Assembly (NCBI GenBank): GCA_041874755.1
Contig: CP102611.1
Location: 1-64,000, forward strand
From: Chitinibacter sp. SCUT-21
GTDB taxonomy: Bacteria > Pseudomonadota > Gammaproteobacteria > Burkholderiales > Chitinibacteraceae
Direction: 5' to 3'
Length of the DNA stretch: 64,000 bases
Both the position numbers and the translations under genes were made by a program. Below, in pieces: positions 27,513 through 35,914 of this stretch (position 1 is its first letter; each line of letters begins with the position of its first letter). The notes beneath the pieces are model-generated. The model was given only the letters and a program-made list of their open reading frames with translations, did no database searches and had not been told where the DNA came from.

Positions 27513-28115
27513 ATGGTACTTGATCTAGACGCATATTTAGCAGCTTGCCCGGTGATTGATTGGCAACATCCAATTATTACCGCGCAAGCTTTATTTTTGG
27601 CCGACGATTGCGTCGAGCAAACTGTGCGCAATTGCTTTCATTTTGTCCGCGATCACATTGAGCATTCGGTTGATTTTCAGCGCGAGACGATCACGATTAC
27701 AGCGTCTGAAGTATTAAGTAATGGCAGCAGCCTATGTTTTGGCAAGAGTCATTTATTGGTCGCGCTGCTACGCGCGAATGGGATCGCGGCGGGGCTGTGT
27801 TATCAGCGCTTGAAATGGAGTGGCGCGGATTCAGCATTTTGTCTGCATGGTTTGGTGGCATTTTGGTTGGCAGGCAAAGGCTGGAGCCGATGTGATCCGC
27901 GCGGCAATACCCGCGCAGGCATCAACGCGCAATGCTTGATTGGGCAAGATTCATTTGCCTTCGCGATTAGGTATCCGGGTGAAAAATTATTCGACGGGAT
28001 TTATGCGCAACCGTTGCCACAAATCGTTGCGCACTTGCAAAATTGCAACTCGATCAGCCGCTTTTGCGCCACACCGTTTGATTTGCAGCTGGGTGAGCTC
28101 ACGTTAGTCGCTTGA
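27513..28115 (+). CDS. Transglutaminase-like cysteine protease-fold protein
   Basis: A 200-residue cytoplasmic protein with a transglutaminase-like core. C75 lies in GSSLCFGKSHLLVALLRANGI, H112 in CLHGLVAFWL and D128 in CDPRGN, giving the Cys-His-Asp triad in the expected order and spacing. The upstream VRDHIEHSVDF segment is also typical of the fold. No signal peptide is present. Substrate unknown; such stand-alone domains are often peptidases. It follows the 61-residue gene by 14 nt. Confidence 0.85.
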   Translation: MVLDLDAYLAACPVIDWQHPIITAQALFLADDCVEQTVRNCFHFVRDHIEHSVDFQRETITITASEVLSNGSSLCFGKSHLLVALLRANGIAAGLCYQRLKWSGADSAFCLHGLVAFWLAGKGWSRCDPRGNTRAGINAQCLIGQDSFAFAIRYPGEKLFDGIYAQPLPQIVAHLQNCNSISRFCATPFDLQLGELTLVA

Positions 28116-28195
28116 TCTTAAAGATTTTCTTGGTGCGTGATTGCCGCTGTGTATGCTAGAGAATACGGACGAGTGCTTAGCAGCGGAGGTGCATC

Positions 28196-28438
28196 ATGCA
28201 AGAGCCATTTCACCCGATGGCGCAATTATTTAGCCAACTGGGTTTAGATAATCGGCCGCAAGCGATTGCGCGCTTTGTCGACGAGCATCCGCTGCCGAAA
28301 GAAATCAGCATTGTCGCAGCGCCATTTTTTAACTTTGCCCAATGTGAGTTTTTACGTGAAAGTCGTGAGGAAGATTCGGATTGGTGTGAACTGATTGATC
28401 AGCTCGAGGTTATGCTGCACTGGAAAGCGCTGCATTAG
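28196..28438 (+). CDS. DUF2789 family protein
   Basis: An 80-residue protein with the DUF2789 pattern: FHPMAQLFSQLGLDN, then a conserved HPLPKEISIVAAPFFNFAQCEFLRE and a C-terminal DSDWCELIDQLEVMLH. Function is unknown for the family. GGAGG upstream (about 28184-28189) supports ATG 28196. The gene is convergent with sodC, with a hairpin starting at its stop codon. Confidence 0.85.
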   Translation: MQEPFHPMAQLFSQLGLDNRPQAIARFVDEHPLPKEISIVAAPFFNFAQCEFLRESREEDSDWCELIDQLEVMLHWKALH

Positions 28439-28439
28439 G

Positions 28440-28486
28440 GGTATAGGGCTGTAGTTATTTTTACATATGATTTGTAGCCCTATACC
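28440..28486. repeat. GGTAT...ATACC hairpin after the DUF2789 stop
   Basis: GGTATAGGGCT (28440-28450) pairs perfectly with AGCCCTATACC (28476-28486) across a 25-nt AT-rich loop. It starts 2 nt after the TAG stop and lies between convergent genes, so it may terminate both. It is the cleanest member of the family. Confidence 0.6.
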
Positions 28487-28496
28487 TGATGCTGTA

Positions 28497-29036
28497 TTAC
28501 ATCTTCATTTCGCTAATCACCGCACAGCCAATCCTAGCGCCTGAATTGCCTGAAGGTTGCGTGGTGTAATCGTCTGGGTTGGCGTGAATCACTACTGCGC
28601 GACCAATAATTGAATTGGCCGCAGCCTTATCAACACTTAAATCCATCAGCATCACTTCAAATTTAGCTTCGCCTTGCTCATTGGCTTTCAAGTTGGGCAT
28701 ATCACCCGCGTGATGATCGCCACCTTGCCCGCCGTGGCTGGTTTTGCTCGGATTAAAGTGTCCACCTGCGCTAGTAAAGTCAGCCTTGCTACAGTCACCC
28801 ACTTCATGAATATGAAAACCGTGTTCGCTATTGGGTTTTAGCCCCATGACTTTGCCTTTGAGCATCAGATGGCCATCCATTGCATGCACCATTACCATGC
28901 CTTTAAGCGATTGATTGGCTGCACTTTGAAAATGCCCGCCTATCATCGGCCCATCGTGCTTCATGCTATCCATGCCGTGATGTTGGTGTGCGCAGCCTGC
29001 TAAGAAGGCGCTTAATATCAGTAATTTGAATTGCAT
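28497..29036 (-). CDS. sodC: Cu/Zn superoxide dismutase, lipoprotein
   Basis: A 179-residue periplasmic SodC. The N-terminus is a lipoprotein signal with lipobox LAGC (Cys at about 15), followed by a His-rich stretch (HQHHGMDSMKH). Metal ligands lie in GFHIHEVGDC, GGHFNPS, the HHAGDMPNL loop (zinc His and Asp) and the copper His in AVVIHANPDDY. A disulfide pair is expected from the two conserved Cys (GDC and GCAVI). It detoxifies superoxide outside the cytoplasm. It is monocistronic and leftward. Confidence 0.93.
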   Translation of the reverse strand: MQFKLLILSAFLAGCAHQHHGMDSMKHDGPMIGGHFQSAANQSLKGMVMVHAMDGHLMLKGKVMGLKPNSEHGFHIHEVGDCSKADFTSAGGHFNPSKTSHGGQGGDHHAGDMPNLKANEQGEAKFEVMLMDLSVDKAAANSIIGRAVVIHANPDDYTTQPSGNSGARIGCAVISEMKM

Positions 29037-29135
29037 TGTTGTGACTCCTGAAATCAGCCTGCTTCAGGCTAGTACCAACAGCTCCGATCTAAATTATGCA
29101 ATTGCAGATTGGCGGGATGAGTGGTTGCAAGGGCA

Positions 29136-29162
29136 AAAATAAACCCCGCCGAAGCGGGGTTG
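29136..29162 (-). terminator. Rho-independent terminator after prlC
   Basis: On the minus strand AACCCCGC and GCGGGGTT form an eight-base-pair stem with a CGAA-complement tetraloop, followed by TATTTTTG. It lies just after the prlC stop. Confidence 0.85.
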
Positions 29163-29181
29163 GTGCATTTTAGCATTAGCC

Positions 29182-31233
29182 TTAATTGCTTAAACCATTG
29201 TGGCGCAACAAGGCGTCAATCGCAGGAGCACGGCCGCGGAAGGCGGCGAATGATTCGGCAGCGGGGCGCGAGCCACCGACGGCCAAAATCTCCTTGCGGA
29301 AACGCGCACCAACAGCGGGGTTAACGACGCTGCTACCGGTTTGATCAGCCGCTTCTTCAAACGCCGCGTACGCATCGGCGCTCAGTACTTCTGCCCATTT
29401 ATAGCTGTAGTACCCGGCCGCATAGCCGCCAGCAAAAATATGGCTGAATGATTGCGGGAAGCGGTTGTATTCCGGCGGCAGTGGCATCGCCAGCTCTTGC
29501 TGCACTGCTTGGGCGAATGCAGTTAAATCGCCGGCGGAAATCGCTTCGGATTTTTGATGAAGCGCCATATCGAAAATTGAGAAATACAATTGGCGTTGCA
29601 GGCCAGAGCCGCTGTGGAAGTTTTTCGCCGCCAACATTTTATCGAATAGCTCGCGGGGTAATGCCTCGGAAGTCTCTATGTGCTTAGTTAAAGCCGGCAA
29701 TACCTGCCATTCCCACGCGAAGTTTTCCATAAATTGGCTAGGCAGCTCGACCGCGTCCCACTCAACGCCGCTGATGCCGGATACTTCAAGTTCGTCGACT
29801 TCGGTCAGCAAATGATGCAACGCGTGGCCCATTTCGTGGAACAGCGTAATCACATCGTCGTGCGGCAACATCGCGTCTTTGCCGTCAACGCCGCTGGCGA
29901 AGTTACATACAATCAGCGCTACGGGAGTTTGCACTGAGCCATCGGCTTTCAGTTTGCGGCCGCGCACATCGTTCATCCACGCGCCGCCTTGTTTGCCTTC
30001 GCGCGCGTGTAAATCCATGTACAAGCCGCCGACTAGCGAACCATCGTTATTTTTCAGTTCGAAATACTGTACGTCGGTATGCCACACCGGCGCTTGTGCA
30101 GGAACGAATTGCAGGCCATACAGCTCGGAAATCAATTTAAACAAGCCAGAAAGTACCGTCGGCTCGGTGAAGTATTGTTTTACTTCTTGCTCGCTAAACG
30201 AGTATTTCTGCTCGCGCAGACGCTCGGACACCAAGGCCAAATCCCACGCTTCGAGCTTTTCAATGCCAAACTCAGCCTTGGCAAAAGCTTCCAATTCGGC
30301 GCGGTCTTCCAACATATAGGGTTTGGCGCGCGCGGCCAGATCTTTCAGGAAAGTGATCACTTGCTCTGGGCTGTCGGCCATTTTGGTCACTAATGAGGTT
30401 TCGCCAAAATTTTCGTGGCCGAGTAATTGCGCGCTTTCATTTCGCAGCGCCAAAATTTCCGGAATCAACACGCCGTTATCCCATTCGGCTTTGCCAAATT
30501 CAGACGCGCGCGTTACGTAGGCGTGGTACAGCTTTTCGCGCAGTGGGCGATTTTGCACGTATTGCATTACTGGCAAATAGCTTGGCATTTTCAGCGTGAT
30601 TTTATACAGGCCGTCTTTGCCATCGGCGCTAGCTTGCGCCGCAGCTGCAGCGAGATTGTCGTCGGGCAGGCCGACTAATTCGTCTTTGCTTACATACAGC
30701 GCGAAATCGTCGGTCGCGTCGAGCACGTTTTGCGAAAAACGTGTCGTCAGTTCAGAGAGTTTTTCTTCGATTTCTTTAAAACGCTGCTTTTGCTCGGCCG
30801 GCAATTCAGCACCCGACAGCACAAAACCGCGAATGGCGTCGTCGATGATGACTTTACGCGTAGGGTTCAGTTGATCGTATTCACGCTCTTTCACCGCTTT
30901 ATACAGCGCAAATAGCTTTTCGTTTTGCCCTAACTCAGTAAAAAAATTGGAGATACGTGGGATATTGCTGTTATAAGCGTCGCGCAGCTCTGGCGTATTG
31001 ACGACCGATTCCAAATGCCCAATCACACCCCATGCGCGACCAAGTTGCTCGAGTGGGTCTTCCAGTACGGCTAAACTATCCCAGCTTGGCTCGGAAATCG
31101 CTTCGGCCGCAGCAATTGCAGCGCTGGCATTGGCTAGCAGGGTATCGAGAGCGGGGTTAATATGCTCAGGCAGTACTGCGGCATACTGGGGCAGGGTAGA
31201 AAAGTCGAGTAGCGGATTTGTCATCGTCGTCAT
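29182..31233 (-). CDS. prlC: Oligopeptidase A, M3 family
   Basis: A 683-residue zinc metallopeptidase; E. coli PrlC/OpdA is 680 residues. The zinc site is H466-E-M-G-H470 within LFHEMGHALHHLL, and the third ligand Glu lies in the EWDAVELPSQFMENF segment downstream. It degrades oligopeptides, including cleaved signal peptides, in the cytoplasm. It is divergent from the gamma-carbonic anhydrase gene across an 80-nt spacer. Confidence 0.96.
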   Translation of the reverse strand: MTTMTNPLLDFSTLPQYAAVLPEHINPALDTLLANASAAIAAAEAISEPSWDSLAVLEDPLEQLGRAWGVIGHLESVVNTPELRDAYNSNIPRISNFFTELGQNEKLFALYKAVKEREYDQLNPTRKVIIDDAIRGFVLSGAELPAEQKQRFKEIEEKLSELTTRFSQNVLDATDDFALYVSKDELVGLPDDNLAAAAAQASADGKDGLYKITLKMPSYLPVMQYVQNRPLREKLYHAYVTRASEFGKAEWDNGVLIPEILALRNESAQLLGHENFGETSLVTKMADSPEQVITFLKDLAARAKPYMLEDRAELEAFAKAEFGIEKLEAWDLALVSERLREQKYSFSEQEVKQYFTEPTVLSGLFKLISELYGLQFVPAQAPVWHTDVQYFELKNNDGSLVGGLYMDLHAREGKQGGAWMNDVRGRKLKADGSVQTPVALIVCNFASGVDGKDAMLPHDDVITLFHEMGHALHHLLTEVDELEVSGISGVEWDAVELPSQFMENFAWEWQVLPALTKHIETSEALPRELFDKMLAAKNFHSGSGLQRQLYFSIFDMALHQKSEAISAGDLTAFAQAVQQELAMPLPPEYNRFPQSFSHIFAGGYAAGYYSYKWAEVLSADAYAAFEEAADQTGSSVVNPAVGARFRKEILAVGGSRPAAESFAAFRGRAPAIDALLRHNGLSN

Positions 31234-31311
31234 GAGTGCTCTCAGGTAGAATCAGGAATGTCGGTGACTTATAACATGGGCGCAAGCGCGCTAAATTCAA
31301 GGTGAAGACCA

Positions 31312-31845
31312 ATGGCAATTGAGCGATTTGAAGCAATTGAACCGCAAATTGGTGCGGGCGCATGGGTGCACGCGCAGGCGAGTGTAATTGGTGAAGTAAA
31401 ATTGGGCGACAATGTGTCGATCTGGCCCGGCGCAGTGTTGCGCGGCGACGTGAACCATATCCATATTGGTGCCGATTCCAATGTGCAAGATTGCAGCGTG
31501 CTGCACACCACGCATAAACGGCCCGATGATCCCCTTGGTGCTCCGCTAGTGATCGGCGAGCGTGTCACCGTGGGCCACGGTGTGATGTTGCATGGCTGTA
31601 CCATTGGCAATGAATGCCTGATCGGCATGGGAACGATTGTGCTGGACCGCGTGGTGATTGAAGACCATGTGATGATTGGCGCGGGGTCGTTAGTGCCGCC
31701 GGGTAAAGTGCTGAAATCAGGCTATTTGTATATGGGCCGCCCCGCGAAGGAAGTGCGAGCGTTAACCAAAGAAGAAATCGCCCACTTCAAATATTCGGCC
31801 GCGCATTATGTGAAATTGATGAGTAAATACCGCGACGCAATTTGA
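31312..31845 (+). CDS. Gamma-carbonic anhydrase family protein (YrdA-like)
   Basis: A 177-residue left-handed beta-helix protein with hexapeptide repeats (e.g. IGEVKLGDNVSIWPGAVLRGDVNHIHIGADSNVQD). The metal-binding His residues are in HTTHKRP and VGHGVMLHGC. The C-terminal helix (LTKEEIAHFKYSAAHYVKL) is usual. In many bacteria these have weak or no carbonic anhydrase activity. It is 31 nt upstream of pssA and likely co-transcribed. Confidence 0.9.
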   Translation: MAIERFEAIEPQIGAGAWVHAQASVIGEVKLGDNVSIWPGAVLRGDVNHIHIGADSNVQDCSVLHTTHKRPDDPLGAPLVIGERVTVGHGVMLHGCTIGNECLIGMGTIVLDRVVIEDHVMIGAGSLVPPGKVLKSGYLYMGRPAKEVRALTKEEIAHFKYSAAHYVKLMSKYRDAI

Positions 31846-31876
31846 ATGGCGTTGTGCTTCAGTAGAAAGGAAAATA

Positions 31877-32488
31877 ATGGCTAAACCTTTTGCGATGATT
31901 CGCGAATTTCATTTGGCAGACTGGTTTACGCTCGGCAATGCCGTTTGCGGTATGGGCGCGCTGTTTGCGGTGATGTCGTACATTCAGCTCTCCGACCCGC
32001 TTCATCTGCATTTTGCGGCGGCACTGATTTTTGTCGCGCTGGTGTTTGACGTGCTCGATGGGCGCATTGCACGCTGGCGGCAAAAATCGTCGGCCTTGGG
32101 GCGTGAGCTCGATTCGCTGGCGGATGTGATCTCGTTTGGCGTCGCACCGGCGGTGATGGGGTATGCCTGCGGGATGCAAGGTTTGTTTGATCGGGTGATT
32201 TTGGTGTTTTTTGTCGCCTGCGGCGTGTCGCGCTTGGCGCGCTATAACATCACCGCTGAGACCTTATCTGAAGGTGGCGATAAAGTAAAATACTTCGAAG
32301 GCACGCCGATTCCTACGTCTTTACTGCTGGTGCTGGTGCTAACAATTGCAGTGGCGCAGGGGGCGATTGGTGCGAATTTATGGTTTGGTAAATGGGATAT
32401 CGCGGGTTTTTATTTGCATCCACTCGCGTTAATGTTTGCTATCTCTGGCTCATTAATGATTAGCCGCATTAAAATTCCTAAGCTGTAA
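31877..32488 (+). CDS. pssA: CDP-diacylglycerol-serine O-phosphatidyltransferase-like enzyme
   Basis: A 203-residue integral membrane CDP-alcohol phosphatidyltransferase. The catalytic motif DGxxAR(x8)GxxxDxxxD is present in FDVLDGRIARWRQKSSALGRELDSLAD. About five to six hydrophobic helices are visible. The short form (about 200 residues) and NAVCGMGALFAV resemble the Bacillus/archaeal-type PssA rather than the E. coli peripheral enzyme. It would make phosphatidylserine, precursor of phosphatidylethanolamine; psd is not in the window. Confidence 0.85.
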   Translation: MAKPFAMIREFHLADWFTLGNAVCGMGALFAVMSYIQLSDPLHLHFAAALIFVALVFDVLDGRIARWRQKSSALGRELDSLADVISFGVAPAVMGYACGMQGLFDRVILVFFVACGVSRLARYNITAETLSEGGDKVKYFEGTPIPTSLLLVLVLTIAVAQGAIGANLWFGKWDIAGFYLHPLALMFAISGSLMISRIKIPKL

Positions 32489-32542
32489 ATCAAACCGAAA
32501 ATCTATGTAGTATATGTACCAAAGCTAAGAAATCATTGTGTT

Positions 32543-32583
32543 TGAACCCAATACAGCGGGTGGTATTGCTGGGTTCATTTTTT
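32543..32583 (+). terminator. Probable terminator after pssA
   Basis: GAACCCA (32544-32550) pairs with TGGGTTC (32569-32575), with an inner ATAC/GTAT pairing and a following T run (32578-32583). The T run reaches the start region of the DUF502 gene, so partial read-through is plausible. Confidence 0.6.
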
Positions 32584-32593
32584 GGGAATAGGA

Positions 32594-33265
32594 ATGGTTA
32601 AGCGCAGTATTCATAGTATTTTACGCACTTGGCTAGCGGGGCTTTTGGCTTTATTGCCCTTGCTGGTTACGGTTTCATTGCTGGCTTGGGTGATTAATTT
32701 ACTTAATCACTATGTAGGGCCAAGTAGCTTGATAGGGCGTGGCTTTGCGTTTTTTGGCCAGACGTTTGTTAAAAACCCTGCTTTAGAGTACGTTACCGGT
32801 ACTTTATTGTTGATTGGCTTTATCTATTTTCTCGGCATTATTGTTCAGTCACGCCTAAAGAAACCTCTGGCCGCTTTGGTTGATCGTACTGTGCGCCGCC
32901 TGCCAGTGATTGGCAGTTTGTATAATCTGGCCGATCGTTTTGTTGGGTTGCTCGACCAAAAACAAGATGCCGATATTGGCGCGATGAGCCCTGTGTGGTG
33001 CTTGTTTGGTGGAGATGGCGTGGCGGTGCTTGCGCTGATGCCAAATCCTGAGCCCGTTGAAATTGAAGGGCGTGAATACCAAGTAATTTTGGTGCCGACC
33101 GCGCCAGTGCCGATTGGCGGTGGTTTGCTGTATGTGCCCAAAGACTGGATACGCCCAGCCAATATTGGCGTCGATAAATTGACGAGCATTTATGTATCAA
33201 TGGGCATTACGCCGCCGCCCAATTTAGCCAAAATTGCGCAAGGCCAGCCAGTGATGGCAGTCTAA
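32594..33265 (+). CDS. DUF502 family inner-membrane protein
   Basis: A 223-residue protein with two transmembrane segments at the N-terminus (about 10-35, LAGLLALLPLLVTVSLLAWVINLL; and about 60-85, LLIGFIYFLGIIVQSR) followed by a soluble domain with RRLPVIGSLYNLADRF and PTAPVPIGGGLLYVPKDWI. These match the DUF502 family, whose function is unsettled. ATG 32594 is preferred to an in-frame TTG at 32582. Confidence 0.87.
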   Translation: MVKRSIHSILRTWLAGLLALLPLLVTVSLLAWVINLLNHYVGPSSLIGRGFAFFGQTFVKNPALEYVTGTLLLIGFIYFLGIIVQSRLKKPLAALVDRTVRRLPVIGSLYNLADRFVGLLDQKQDADIGAMSPVWCLFGGDGVAVLALMPNPEPVEIEGREYQVILVPTAPVPIGGGLLYVPKDWIRPANIGVDKLTSIYVSMGITPPPNLAKIAQGQPVMAV

Positions 33266-33304
33266 ATGCTGCATTTAGCACATAGGGCCAGCAGGTTAGG
33301 TGTG

Positions 33305-33310
33305 TATAAT
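33305..33310 (+). promoter_or_regulatory. Candidate -10 element upstream of the 56-residue ORF
   Basis: A perfect TATAAT about 27 nt before the ATG, without a good -35 at the expected distance. Confidence 0.3.
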
Positions 33311-33339
33311 CAATTGGATTTTTTAAACCGAGGTTGATG

Positions 33340-33510
33340 ATGAACGCAAAAATTAAACGCCTAAGCAAACGTCAACAAAAGCGCTATCTGCTACGCGAAG
33401 CAGAAAAAGTACTGCAAAACTTGCTGATCGCGAATAAATCTATGCCTAGCGCAGAGCAATTAGAGCAGGCAGTATCAGTGCGCTACAACGAAATTTTGAT
33501 TAAATCTTAA
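33340..33510 (+). CDS. Small basic hypothetical protein (56 residues)
   Basis: A short ORF below usual length cut-offs with good signals: AGG at 33331-33333, two successive ATG codons (33337 and 33340) and a strong terminator 15 nt after its TAA. The protein begins MNAKIKRLSKRQQKRYLLRE and is helical and very basic at the N-terminus, becoming acidic towards the C-terminus (SAEQLEQAV). It resembles small nucleic-acid-binding or regulatory proteins only in composition; no family recognised. Confidence 0.65.
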   Translation: MNAKIKRLSKRQQKRYLLREAEKVLQNLLIANKSMPSAEQLEQAVSVRYNEILIKS

Positions 33511-33524
33511 TCGTTTGCTTGTCG

Positions 33525-33550
33525 AAAAGCCCTGCACTGCAGGGCTTTTG
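33525..33550 (+). terminator. Rho-independent terminator after the 56-residue ORF
   Basis: AAAAGCCCTGCA and TGCAGGGCTTTT (33525-33536 and 33538-33549) form a strong hairpin. The right arm supplies the T tract. Confidence 0.85.
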
Positions 33551-33571
33551 TTATTTGGGTAAAGGTATTGC

Positions 33572-34435
33572 ATGTCTTGGTTTGAGCAATGGTTTCATCA
33601 AATTTGGCCGTCTGCCGTCGATAAGCCGACTCAACACGATGTTGTCGCTTCAGTGCTGTTTATCGTGTTGCTCATCCTTGGGCGCTGGTTGATTCGTCGC
33701 TCAGTGCTCAAGCGCAATGATTTAAGCCTTGAAGTCAAACGCCGCTGGTTGGTCACGCTGCGCAATGTATGGCTGATTATCTTTGTCGCCGGGCTCACGC
33801 TGATTTGGGGCCGCGAGCTGCAAACGCTGGCGGTTTCAATGGTGGCGATTGCCGCCGCGCTGGTGCTGGCCACCAAAGAAATGATTATGTGCATTATGGG
33901 CTCGATCTATCGCACCAGCACACATGCGTTTAGTGTGGGTGATCGGATTGAATTTAATCATCTGCGTGGCCAAGTGGTTGATACCAATGTGCTGTCGTTT
34001 ACCGTCGCCGAATCGAGCTACGCCAGTTCTCAGCAGGGCACAGTAGGGCGCGTTGTCACCATTCCCAATAGCCTCCTACTCTCCACTCCTGTGTTTAATG
34101 AAACGCGCTTGGGTCAGTTTGTTATGCATACCGTGCACGTTCGCATCTCGCGTGAACAAGATTGGCACGCAGCCGAGCTGATTTTATTGGCCGCCGGCCA
34201 GCGCGCGATTGCACAATACGAAGCTGAGCTCGCGCAGCATGCACGTGAACAGTTGGAAATGCAGGTGCTCAACGCCCTAGTGCTGGAGCCTAGGGTGCGA
34301 ATTGATCTAGAAGATATCGATTCGATTGCATTCCAGTTGCAACTGCCGGTGCCACTCGGTCAGCGCGCAAAAATTGAGCAAAGCGTATTGCGCGAATTTT
34401 TGCGTGAGCAGCAATTGCAGCCAACTGATGCCTAA
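33572..34435 (+). CDS. Small-conductance mechanosensitive channel family protein
   Basis: A 287-residue MscS-like membrane protein. Hydrophobic helices lie at about 25-42, 65-83 and 85-110; the last is the pore-lining-like SMVAIAAALVLATKEMIMCIMGSIY. The beta domain follows (FSVGDRIEFNHLRGQVVDTNVLSFTV; VTIPNSLLLSTPVFNE). It lies 9 nt upstream of another small membrane-protein gene. Osmotic pressure relief is the family role. Confidence 0.87.
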   Translation: MSWFEQWFHQIWPSAVDKPTQHDVVASVLFIVLLILGRWLIRRSVLKRNDLSLEVKRRWLVTLRNVWLIIFVAGLTLIWGRELQTLAVSMVAIAAALVLATKEMIMCIMGSIYRTSTHAFSVGDRIEFNHLRGQVVDTNVLSFTVAESSYASSQQGTVGRVVTIPNSLLLSTPVFNETRLGQFVMHTVHVRISREQDWHAAELILLAAGQRAIAQYEAELAQHAREQLEMQVLNALVLEPRVRIDLEDIDSIAFQLQLPVPLGQRAKIEQSVLREFLREQQLQPTDA

Positions 34436-34444
34436 AAATATTCG

Positions 34445-34864
34445 ATGACGAAATCTATACCATCAGTCCTAGAAGTGTCTGCGCAGATTGAAACTGCAAA
34501 GCAGTATTTGCGCTTTAGCTTACCGTTGTCGCTACTTATAAATCCATCGCTTGGATTGGCAATCATTGCGATCTACCGCCTGAAAACTCGGGCTTGGTTT
34601 TCCGCTAGTGCAACGATGTTCGTCGCTGCTTTTTTTGCCCTGATATCATATGGGGCTTTAAAACTGTGGTGGCCATACTGGTGGGGTATGGTGGTGCTTA
34701 ATTTGTTTGGCACCTTATTTGTTACCTATTTGCGCAATGCCATCTTGCTCGGCGAGCAGCATTTTACCGAGTGGACTCCCGCCCGAATGGTGGTGGGCGG
34801 GGTATTTGTATTTTTGCTGCTAGCTTTTTTATCGATCAACGCACTTTGGCTAATGCGCAATTAA
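34445..34864 (+). CDS. Uncharacterised small membrane protein
   Basis: A 139-residue protein with three or four hydrophobic segments (about 25-45, 55-80, 82-98 and 113-135). It has no recognised family. It is 9 nt after the mechanosensitive channel gene, in the same direction, so probably co-transcribed. It is convergent with metR. Confidence 0.6.
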   Translation: MTKSIPSVLEVSAQIETAKQYLRFSLPLSLLINPSLGLAIIAIYRLKTRAWFSASATMFVAAFFALISYGALKLWWPYWWGMVVLNLFGTLFVTYLRNAILLGEQHFTEWTPARMVVGGVFVFLLLAFLSINALWLMRN

Positions 34865-34871
34865 CACTCGC

Positions 34872-35792
34872 TTAAAGCAAAACTACATCAGGCAAATTTT
34901 GCACGCTGACGGTACGCATGGTTTCGACAAAATCAACCAAATACGCCGCCTGTTTGCGATCTGCATGCAGCGCAGCGTGCAGTTCACTTTTCAGTCCTTG
35001 TGCGGTAATCGGTTTGGCTAATACGTAGCCGCGATCCAAATAGCTTTGCACGCTCCAGCGCGGTAAAGCCGCAATGCCGCGACGGCTGGCGACCAATTGC
35101 AGCATCGCCACGGTCAGCTCAGTCGGGCGACGCTTGGGGTTGATGCCAGCGGGTTTTAATACCTTGCGAATCAAATCGAGCATTTCATCCGGCACAGGGT
35201 AAGTAATCAGCGTGTCGTTGGCAAAGTCGGCCGCATCCAGAAATGGCTTGTTCGCCAAGCTGTGATCATTGGCAACTAGCGCGACCATATCGTAGCTAAA
35301 CAGCGGCAAATGCGTTAATTCGGGCTGGTTTTCTACTTCGGACACAATCGCAATATCGGCGCGATCCTCGTACAGCAATTGCACTGGGTCGGCGTGAAAG
35401 CCCGAGACGATATCAAGCTCAACCTCTGGCCAATGCTGGCGAAATTGATCCATCGCCGGCATGAGCCAATCAAAACAAGTGTGGCACTCCACGGCGATAC
35501 GCAGTTGACCCGCTTGCCCTTCGCGTAGCCGCGCAATATCGCGCTCAGTCGCGGCAATCGCAGGCAATACATCCTGCGCCAACGCAGCGAGTTTTTCACC
35601 AGCTGCGGTTAGTTTTAATGGGTTGGATTTGCGCGCAAACAACGGCAAGCCGTAATGATCTTCGAGTAGTCGCACTTGGTGCGAGAGCGCCGATTGCGTT
35701 AAATGCAAACGTTCGGCCGCGCGCGTCAGACTGCCGGCTTCGGCGATGGCCGTGATGGTTTTAAGGTGACGCAGTTCAAGTAACGATTGCAT
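34872..35792 (-). CDS. metR: LysR-family regulator MetR
   Basis: A 306-residue LysR-type regulator. The helix-turn-helix (about 5-63: LELRHLKTITAIAEAGSLTRAAERLHLTQSALSHQVRLLEDHYG in outline, then PLFARKSNPLKLT) is very MetR-like, including the SALSHQ and RKSxPL features. MetR activates metE using homocysteine as co-effector. It is divergent from metE across 122 nt, the classical arrangement. Confidence 0.93.
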   Translation of the reverse strand: MQSLLELRHLKTITAIAEAGSLTRAAERLHLTQSALSHQVRLLEDHYGLPLFARKSNPLKLTAAGEKLAALAQDVLPAIAATERDIARLREGQAGQLRIAVECHTCFDWLMPAMDQFRQHWPEVELDIVSGFHADPVQLLYEDRADIAIVSEVENQPELTHLPLFSYDMVALVANDHSLANKPFLDAADFANDTLITYPVPDEMLDLIRKVLKPAGINPKRRPTELTVAMLQLVASRRGIAALPRWSVQSYLDRGYVLAKPITAQGLKSELHAALHADRKQAAYLVDFVETMRTVSVQNLPDVVLL

Positions 35793-35848
35793 TTTGTTCT
35801 CGGATGATTTTTATAAATTAAAAATATTCATGCTTAGCGCAAAAATAA

Positions 35849-35861
35849 TGAGCTGTAATCA
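35849..35861. promoter_or_regulatory. Possible MetR-box
   Basis: TGAGCTGTAATCA in the metR-metE spacer. It fits the dyad TGAANNNNNTTCA at the outer three bases on each side but mismatches at the inner ones. Confidence 0.3.
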
Positions 35862-35883
35862 TATCGCCTAAGTGCGTACTATG

Positions 35884-35912
35884 CAAATCACTTTCATGGA
35901 TGAGGTGATTTG
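35884..35912 (+). promoter_or_regulatory. Inverted repeat covering the metE ribosome-binding region
   Basis: CAAATCAC (35884-35891) is perfectly complementary to GTGATTTG (35905-35912). The right arm begins at the last G of the GAGG Shine-Dalgarno (35902-35905) and fills the gap to ATG 35915. As RNA it would hide the initiation region; as DNA it could be an operator. Confidence 0.5.
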
Positions 35913-35914
35913 TA

